Assembly: GCA_946570335.1 (NCBI GenBank) | Contig: CAMNYG010000008.1 | Location: 1-14,473 of the forward strand | DNA: 14,473 nt | Origin: an uncultured Dietzia sp. | GTDB lineage: Bacteria; Actinomycetota; Actinomycetes; Mycobacteriales; Mycobacteriaceae | Reading direction: 5' to 3' | Shown: positions 8,867-14,473 of the stretch, piece after piece | How positions within the stretch are numbered: position 1 is the first letter of the stretch | How the letters are laid out: each line of letters begins with the position of its first letter | Translations under genes and position numbers: made by a program | The notes under the pieces: model-generated | Databases searched by the model: none | What the model was told of the DNA's origin: nothing | Seen by the model: the letters and a program-made list of their open reading frames with translations, nothing else

Positions 8867-10010
8867 ACCCGCCAGGGCCGGCATGATCGCGCGCTTCTTT
8901 TCGCAGGAGCGCCGCCATCATGCCGGCCTTGTGTCGCACAGGCATCCTCACCCACATGTTCCACATGGCGGCACCCACCTGATACGAGGGACTGGCGGCG
9001 TCCAGAAACCAGTGCTGCTGACGTGACTCGAGGCGGCCGAAGGCGGCGAACAACTCGTGCATGGTGGCGTCGTCCGCACGCAGCAACACCCGCAACCCCA
9101 CGGCGTGCAGCGCAGTGCTCAGAGGGGAGCGGGGGCTCGGGATCGGCCGACCCGAACCCAGTGCCACGACTGCCGCGGGAACGCTCTCGAGCATCGCGGC
9201 GACGGAGTAACCGGTGGCCGCGTGCCCGTATCCACCCGCTGTGCCGAACGCCTCCACCCTGGGACGGCTGGCATCAGGCCGTAGGCGGGGCAGGAGCGGA
9301 ATCCGTACCTGCTCGACGGCCAACGGCTCGTCGATCGTGGCGTGAGCGACCCCGCGGCGCAGCAGGCGCGACCGCAGTCGCGATGCCAGGTCAGCCGGTG
9401 TTGGAGCGGGCATCCCGGCCAGACAGGTCTCCTCGAGGAGGACACGGTCCCGGTCCAGGGGAATCGCGTACAGGAAGCCGGGGCCGACCTCGTCGTCGTC
9501 GTGGTCGGTGCGCCAATCCATGAGCAGTGCGGACTCACCACCGAGGGCGGGGGCCGCGGCGCTCGACTCCACCACGATCCCGTAGGCCGTCTGAAGCGGG
9601 CCACGGTTGCGAGGCCCCCCGGCGCCTCGGCAGTCGACCACCCGGTGGGCGCGTTCGGTGAGTGCGACGAGCCCGGCGTCATCGACGGCTGATCGCTCGA
9701 CAGTGACCCCGTCGCCGATCGGAAGGGCGACGCGCAACCCCTCGGTGTCGAGTACCGCGTACTCACGCGTCAGGACCGCACGCTCGGGGGAGTAGAGCAC
9801 CGGGTCGTGGAACCGGTGCGCCAGCACATCGATCCCGCACGCCTGTTGCCGTAGCCATGGCGGCACCTGATCGGCCCACAGGGCCAAGGTCTGATTCCAG
9901 GGAGCCTCGGGCTGCGGGTCCAGCGCCAACACGGTCAAACCCGCTGCCGCACAACGGGAGGCCAACGCGCGACCGGCCGGACCCAATCCGACGATCGCAA
10001 CGTCGAACAT
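8859..10010 (-). CDS. crtL: lycopene cyclase, FAD/NAD(P)-binding CrtY/CrtL family
   Basis: This 383-residue flavoprotein-type cyclase converts the psi-ends of lycopene to rings at the membrane, the branch step to gamma/beta-carotene. The dinucleotide-binding motif VGLGPAGRALASR (7-19) is at the N-terminus. MDWR (164-167), the LLEET motif (191-195) and GTAGGYGHAATGYSVAAML (256-274) are the family signatures. ATG 10010 fits the usual MxDVxIVGxGPAG start; alternatives in frame are ATG 10031 and GTG 10043, and no ribosome site is decisive. The expected YGxWxDE segment is changed here (LALWADQ, 43-49). No phytoene synthase or desaturase is nearby, so the cyclase stands apart from any visible carotenoid cluster. 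It shares a 58-nt divergent gap with the thioesterase gene. The gene symbol is by family; ring type (beta or epsilon) cannot be told. Confidence 0.85.
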   Translation of the reverse strand: MFDVAIVGLGPAGRALASRCAAAGLTVLALDPQPEAPWNQTLALWADQVPPWLRQQACGIDVLAHRFHDPVLYSPERAVLTREYAVLDTEGLRVALPIGDGVTVERSAVDDAGLVALTERAHRVVDCRGAGGPRNRGPLQTAYGIVVESSAAAPALGGESALLMDWRTDHDDDEVGPGFLYAIPLDRDRVLLEETCLAGMPAPTPADLASRLRSRLLRRGVAHATIDEPLAVEQVRIPLLPRLRPDASRPRVEAFGTAGGYGHAATGYSVAAMLESVPAAVVALGSGRPIPSPRSPLSTALHAVGLRVLLRADDATMHELFAAFGRLESRQQHWFLDAASPSYQVGAAMWNMWVRMPVRHKAGMMAALLRKEARDHAGPGGSA

Positions 10011-10056
10011 CCCACCACCCGTAGCATTCATCAGAGATGACACTACCGCTGCAACC

Positions 10057-10064
10057 AGGAGGAG
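10057..10064 (+). promoter_or_regulatory. strong ribosome binding site of thioesterase gene
   Basis: AGGAGGAG lies 4 nt before GTG 10069 and fixes that non-ATG start. The whole divergent gap with the cyclase gene (10011-10068) must also hold both promoters, but I cannot identify convincing -10/-35 elements in it. Confidence 0.75.
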
Positions 10065-10068
10065 TCCC

Positions 10069-10851
10069 GTGAGCGATGCGTTCTACCAGCAGGTCGACCG
10101 GACTCGCTTCGAGTCCTCCCCGCTGACAGCCGGCCCCTGGTCCGCGGACGCACAGCACGCCGGCCCGCCGAGCGCGCTCCTGGTACGCGCACTGGAGCAG
10201 TACGACCCGGATCCGGATGTGCGGCTGGCGCGGCTGTCGGTGGATGTCCTCGGACCGGTCGCGATCGCGCCCCTGGACATCGAGGTACACCGGATAAGGT
10301 CCGGCCGCAGTGTAGAACTTCTGGAGGCCACCGCCTCGGTGGACGGCCGGCCCACTCTGGTTGCCCGCGGGTGGAGGATGCGCCGTACCCCCGCGGACTT
10401 CCCGACGGTCGGCACCCACGCCGGTCCGCCGTTGCCCGACACCCGCGAGCGTGGCGCGATGATGAGCTTCGCGTACCAGGACGGGTACCTGTCGGTCGTG
10501 GACTTCTCGTTCGTCTCGGGGAGCGGAGACGAACTCGGGCCCGCCGATGCCTGGGGTCGTGCCCGAATCGACCTGGTCGAGGGCGAGACCATGACGGGCT
10601 GGCAACACACCGTGGTGGTGGCGGACTCAGCGAGCGGGGTGTCGATCGCCAGCGATCCGATGACCCACCCGGCGATCAACTGCGATCTCGTGGTCTCGCT
10701 ACATCGGGATCCCGCGCCCGGATGGGTCCACCTGGAGACCGAGACCACCGGTTCGCCCGGTCAGGGCGTGCTTACCGACACACTGTTGTCCGACGACCAA
10801 GGACGACTCGGGCGATCCGTGCAGAACCTGTACGGGCGCGGCCTCGGCTGA
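10069..10851 (+). CDS. TesB-like acyl-CoA thioesterase family protein (double hotdog)
   Basis: This 260-residue protein has the architecture of the actinobacterial TesB-like (4HBT_3-type) thioesterases, with two hotdog folds in one chain that hydrolyse acyl-CoA to free acid and CoA. The first half contains HAGPPSALLVRALEQ (30-44), the family's GGPP-helix motif, followed by RLSVDVLGPVAIAPLDIEVHRIRSGRS-type strands (54-81). The second half has AWGRARIDLVEGE (161-173) and ends with DDQGRLGRSVQNLYGR (242-257), where the D-Q/GR pattern is common at the end of these proteins. It starts at GTG 10069 behind a strong ribosome site. It is divergent from lycopene cyclase and upstream of an ABC-F gene (129-nt gap), with no obvious functional link to either. 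The natural substrate is unknown. Confidence 0.78.
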   Translation: MSDAFYQQVDRTRFESSPLTAGPWSADAQHAGPPSALLVRALEQYDPDPDVRLARLSVDVLGPVAIAPLDIEVHRIRSGRSVELLEATASVDGRPTLVARGWRMRRTPADFPTVGTHAGPPLPDTRERGAMMSFAYQDGYLSVVDFSFVSGSGDELGPADAWGRARIDLVEGETMTGWQHTVVVADSASGVSIASDPMTHPAINCDLVVSLHRDPAPGWVHLETETTGSPGQGVLTDTLLSDDQGRLGRSVQNLYGRGLG

Positions 10852-10901
10852 AAGGCGTACCGCAGGCGATGGGTGCGGGGCGGAGACCCAGGTCACCGAA
10901 C

Positions 10902-10931
10902 TCGTCGGTGTGGTCGCGCCGCCGGTAGAGT
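10902..10931 (+). promoter_or_regulatory. candidate promoter of ABC-F gene
   Basis: A TAGAGT hexamer (10926-10931) preceded by GG resembles actinobacterial -10 boxes. The -35 region is poor (TCGTCG at 10902-10907, 18-nt spacing). A small GGCC-TGTC-GGCC inverted repeat follows at 10932-10943, close to the expected start site. Confidence 0.3.
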
Positions 10932-10980
10932 GGCCTGTCGGCCCTAATCCCCCCCGAGAACAGACGAGGTACCCGCGCAC

Positions 10981-12612
<1,632 letters not shown>

Positions 12613-12647
12613 GTCCGCTACCACCGCGTCGGCGCACGGGAGCGGTC

Positions 12648-12667
12648 GTACCGGCGTGAACCGGTGC
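12648..12667 (+). terminator. weak hairpin downstream of ABC-F gene
   Basis: GTACCGG (12648-12654) pairs with CCGGTGC (12661-12667) across a 6-nt loop, with one G-T wobble. No T-run follows, so termination here is uncertain. Confidence 0.3.
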
Positions 12668-12684
12668 CCCCATTCCCAAGTCTC

Positions 12685-12712
12685 TTTGTGGGTCGACATT
12701 TCGGTCTACAGT
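12685..12712 (+). promoter_or_regulatory. candidate promoter of universal stress protein gene
   Basis: TTTGTG (12685-12690) and TACAGT (12707-12712) are 16 nt apart in the most AT-rich part of the 162-nt gap before the gene, leaving a leader of roughly 55 nt. No other regulatory element could be named. Confidence 0.35.
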
Positions 12713-12774
12713 GAAGTCGTCGGTACGAGTAAGGCCCCGTACGCAGTGGCGGCGGTGCTGTACGAGGAGGCTCC

Positions 12775-13215
12775 ATGAACGCCAAACCGGTCGTAGTCGG
12801 AGTGGACGGGGGTCCGGACTCGATCCGGGCCCTGGAGTGGGCGGCCGAGTACGCCCGGGACGTCAAAGCCCCTCTGATCGCGTTGACGGCGTATGAGGCG
12901 ACTCCGATCGCAGGCCCTTACGCGATGGCCGGATGGGAGAATCCGGAGACTCTCGAGAATAATGCGCGGACCATGCTCGCCGATGTCGTACGCGACACCC
13001 TCGGAGAGAATGCCGACGTCTCGCAGTACGTTCTGCGTGGTCACCCCGCCGAGGCGATCGTCGCGGCGTCGAAGGATGCCCGACTGATCGTGGTGGGTAG
13101 CCGTGGGCGGGGTGGATTCAAAGGCCTCTTGCTGGGCTCGGTGAGTCAGTACGTGGTGCCGCACGCCCAATGTCCTGTGGTGGTACTCCCGCACGGAGAA
13201 GCGTCCGAGGGCTGA
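12775..13215 (+). CDS. universal stress protein, single UspA domain, ATP-binding type
   Basis: This 146-residue cytoplasmic protein has one UspA domain. The N-terminal strand PVVVGVDGGPDSIRALEWA (5-23) has the conserved D11. The C-terminal G108-x2-G111-x9-G121-S122 pattern (in GSRGRGGFKGLLLGSVS) is the classic nucleotide-binding loop of ATP-binding Usps, and CPVVVLP (133-139) is the final strand. Such proteins are induced in stasis or low oxygen in many actinobacteria and bind ATP, but their targets are poorly known. ATG 12775 has an excellent GAGGAGG ribosome site (12764-12770). It appears to be a separate transcription unit, with its own candidate promoter upstream and a GC hairpin downstream. 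Confidence 0.92.
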   Translation: MNAKPVVVGVDGGPDSIRALEWAAEYARDVKAPLIALTAYEATPIAGPYAMAGWENPETLENNARTMLADVVRDTLGENADVSQYVLRGHPAEAIVAASKDARLIVVGSRGRGGFKGLLLGSVSQYVVPHAQCPVVVLPHGEASEG

Positions 13216-13239
13216 CCGCTCGGCCTGCACCCTGCACAT

Positions 13240-13262
13240 CGCCGCCCCCGAACGGAGCGGCG
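13240..13262 (+). terminator. candidate hairpin terminator of universal stress protein gene
   Basis: CGCCGC (13240-13245) pairs with GCGGCG (13257-13262) across an 11-nt loop, 25 nt after the stop. A partly T-rich stretch (TCGTTCTCTC, 13271-13280) follows only after another 8 nt, so this is a weak case. Confidence 0.35.
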
Positions 13263-13346
13263 CCCGGCCGTCGTTCTCTCCGGTCGAACCCTGGCCAGGT
13301 CACCCTTACCAGGAACGATGCCGTGACCACCTGAGAGGATGAGGAT

Positions 13347-13697
13347 ATGGGTATCGCCATCAGCATCGTCCTCATCCTGCACTTCATCGGTCTCGCCGGC
13401 ATCATCGGCGGCTGGATCGCGACCGTCAAGGCGCCTCAGGTCAACAAGGCCATCCTCCACGGCTCCATACTCCAGGTCGTCACCGGCATCCTGCTGGTCG
13501 GCCTGCGCGAGATGGAGGGCGAGGTCGAGATGAACCACATGAAGATCGGCATCAAGCTGATCATCGCACTGGTGATCATGGCCCTCGCAATCGTGGGTAC
13601 CAGGAAGGAGTCCAAGGTCCCGGGCAGCTCGGGCGCCCTGGCCGTGGCCGCCGGCGTTCTGGCGATCGTCAACGTCGCGATCGCCGTCCTGGTCTGA
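13347..13697 (+). CDS. small four-helix integral membrane protein of unknown function
   Basis: This 116-residue protein is almost entirely membrane-embedded, with hydrophobic segments at about 3-24, 36-53, 68-84 and 96-116. A charged loop (EMEGEVEMNHMK, 55-66) sits between helices 2 and 3 and a short basic loop (TRKESK, 85-90) between 3 and 4. Histidines occur inside helix 1 (H12, in LHFIGLAGIIGGW) and at the start of helix 2 (H38, in LHGS). I do not recognise a named family with certainty. The helix-1 pattern is reminiscent of small CopD/DUF-type membrane proteins, but this is only a resemblance. The start ATG 13347 has a good GAGAGGATGAGG upstream. It stands alone between the stress protein and a strong terminator. 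Confidence 0.8.
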   Translation: MGIAISIVLILHFIGLAGIIGGWIATVKAPQVNKAILHGSILQVVTGILLVGLREMEGEVEMNHMKIGIKLIIALVIMALAIVGTRKESKVPGSSGALAVAAGVLAIVNVAIAVLV

Positions 13698-13721
13698 CCT
13701 TCGCCGGGTCGGCTGCAGCAG

Positions 13722-13760
13722 ACGCCCTTCGACTTCGCGTGTCGGAGGGCGTTCTTCTCT
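13722..13760 (+). terminator. intrinsic terminator of small membrane protein gene
   Basis: ACGCCCTTCGA (13722-13732) pairs with TCGGAGGGCGT (13742-13752) over 11 bp, with one G-T wobble and a 9-nt loop. It is followed by a T/C-rich tail (TCTTCTCT, 13753-13760). It begins 25 nt after the stop and is the best terminator in the window. Confidence 0.85.
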
Positions 13761-13812
13761 GTTGTGCTCCGGTCTGCGCGCACCGGCGGCCCGAGCGGTC
13801 GCCGGTCGCGAC

Positions 13813-14473
13813 TCACACCTCGGTGACGGCTGCGAGGTAGGCACGAACCAGTCGTTCGCCCAGGTCCCGGGGTAGCCGCTCGATCGCGGCGAGGAGTTCC
13901 GCCATCCCGCTACCGACGCGGTCGTCGGTGTCGGCCTGCGTGTCTCCGGCGGCCAGGACTGCGGAGATCATCGCGTGGATGTCGTCCTCGGACAGGGCGA
14001 GAACATCGGTGGGGGAGAGTGTGCCGGAGTCCAGTGCGTCCAGGACGTCGGAGAATCCTGCCGGTGGGATCGGTGCGGGCAAGCCGCGCACCTCGTCCGC
14101 GGCGAGTATCGCGACGTGGAGGATCTCGTCCACCACGCGGTCTGTGACCGGGGTGATGGTCAGGTGCGACGACGACGCCAGGTCGCCCCGCCCCTGCTGG
14201 CGGTATGCCGGTTGGACCTGGACGGCTATCCCGTGTCGCCCGCAGGCGTCGGCCCAGAGGTGAGGGTGCACGCGTCGGCCCTCCGGGACGGCCTCGTCGC
14301 ACGCCACCGCGACGAGCGGGCCCGGATCGCGATCGAGGACCGTCAGCCCCTCGATCGTGGACAGTCCGGCGACGAGTCGCCGCGTCGCGCGCGCCGTCCG
14401 GGCCACGAGCTCGCGCTGACCGTCCTCGCCCAGCGCTTCCAGCACCACCCACGCAGCGGCCGCCGGCTCAAGA
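13813..14473 (-). CDS. PLP-dependent decarboxylase-like protein, C-terminal part (partial, N-terminus off window)
   Basis: The frame stays open to the right edge, so the 219 or so visible residues are a C-terminal fragment; an internal GTG at 14448 is not the true start. The pattern AAAAWVVLEALGEDGQ...VARTARATRRLVAGLSTIEGLTVLDRD, then HGIAVQVQPAY and SSHLTITPVTDRVVDEIL, matches the small domain of group II PLP decarboxylases and lyases (glutamate decarboxylase/sphingosine-phosphate-lyase type). The PLP lysine would lie further upstream and is not visible, so substrate and activity cannot be judged. After this domain comes a tail of about 90 residues, predicted helical, ending in LPRDLGERLVRAYLAAVTEV. 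The gene converges on the small membrane protein gene, with the plus-strand terminator between them. Confidence 0.7.
   Translation of the reverse strand, partial: LEPAAAAWVVLEALGEDGQRELVARTARATRRLVAGLSTIEGLTVLDRDPGPLVAVACDEAVPEGRRVHPHLWADACGRHGIAVQVQPAYRQQGRGDLASSSHLTITPVTDRVVDEILHVAILAADEVRGLPAPIPPAGFSDVLDALDSGTLSPTDVLALSEDDIHAMISAVLAAGDTQADTDDRVGSGMAELLAAIERLPRDLGERLVRAYLAAVTEV

Noticed and set aside
12675..12692. CCCA-N10-TGGG repeat upstream of the stress protein as a DosR box
   Set aside because: Only four bases pair at each side and the sequence does not follow the DosR consensus; it is better read as chance.
13290..13299. CCTGGCCAGG palindrome before the small membrane protein gene
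   Set aside because: Ten-base GC palindromes are expected by chance at this base composition, and it is not placed at a promoter I can identify.

Overview
The window is chromosomal DNA of a high-GC actinomycete, very probably a mycolic-acid-containing member of the Mycobacteriales, with Dietzia, Rhodococcus or Gordonia as the likely neighbourhood. Three things point there. The coding is GC-rich with GTG starts. There is an MptB-type mannosyltransferase, which belongs to lipomannan synthesis in that order. The gene order around the Fe-S cluster operon matches, as I recall it, the M. tuberculosis Rv1458c-Rv1466 region. The genus is inference; there is no rRNA or other marker here.

Left arm (1-2286, minus strand): a drug/lipid-type ABC transporter ATPase, cut by the window edge, lies 25 nt downstream of an mptB-like membrane glycosyltransferase. 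Both read away from a 162-nt divergent promoter region (2287-2448) that carries an imperfect palindrome, a candidate SufR operator.

Centre (2449-8814, plus strand): a complete and tightly packed SUF operon, sufR-sufB-sufD-sufC-sufS-sufU-sufT. SufS with SufU mobilises cysteine sulfur, SufBCD is the scaffold/ATPase complex, SufT is a maturation factor, and SufR is an Fe-S-sensing repressor. All key cysteines, the PLP lysine and the ATPase motifs are present, and SufB has no intein. The only sizeable gap inside the operon is 61 nt before sufC.

Right arm (8815-14473): a FAD-type lycopene cyclase on the minus strand converges on sufT and diverges from a TesB-like acyl-CoA thioesterase. Then come an ABC-F ATPase of the Rv1473 type, a single-domain universal stress protein, a small four-helix membrane protein ending in a convincing intrinsic terminator, and the C-terminal part of a PLP-dependent (glutamate decarboxylase-like) enzyme on the minus strand that runs off the window.

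No tRNA, rRNA, CRISPR array, insertion sequence or prophage signal was seen, and there is no gene-free stretch above 300 bases. This looks like ordinary core genome. The points worth checking are regulatory (the sufR/mptB divergent region, the sufC leader), an unusual motif in the lycopene cyclase, and the uncharacterised small membrane protein. I see no convincing evidence of a wholly new system.
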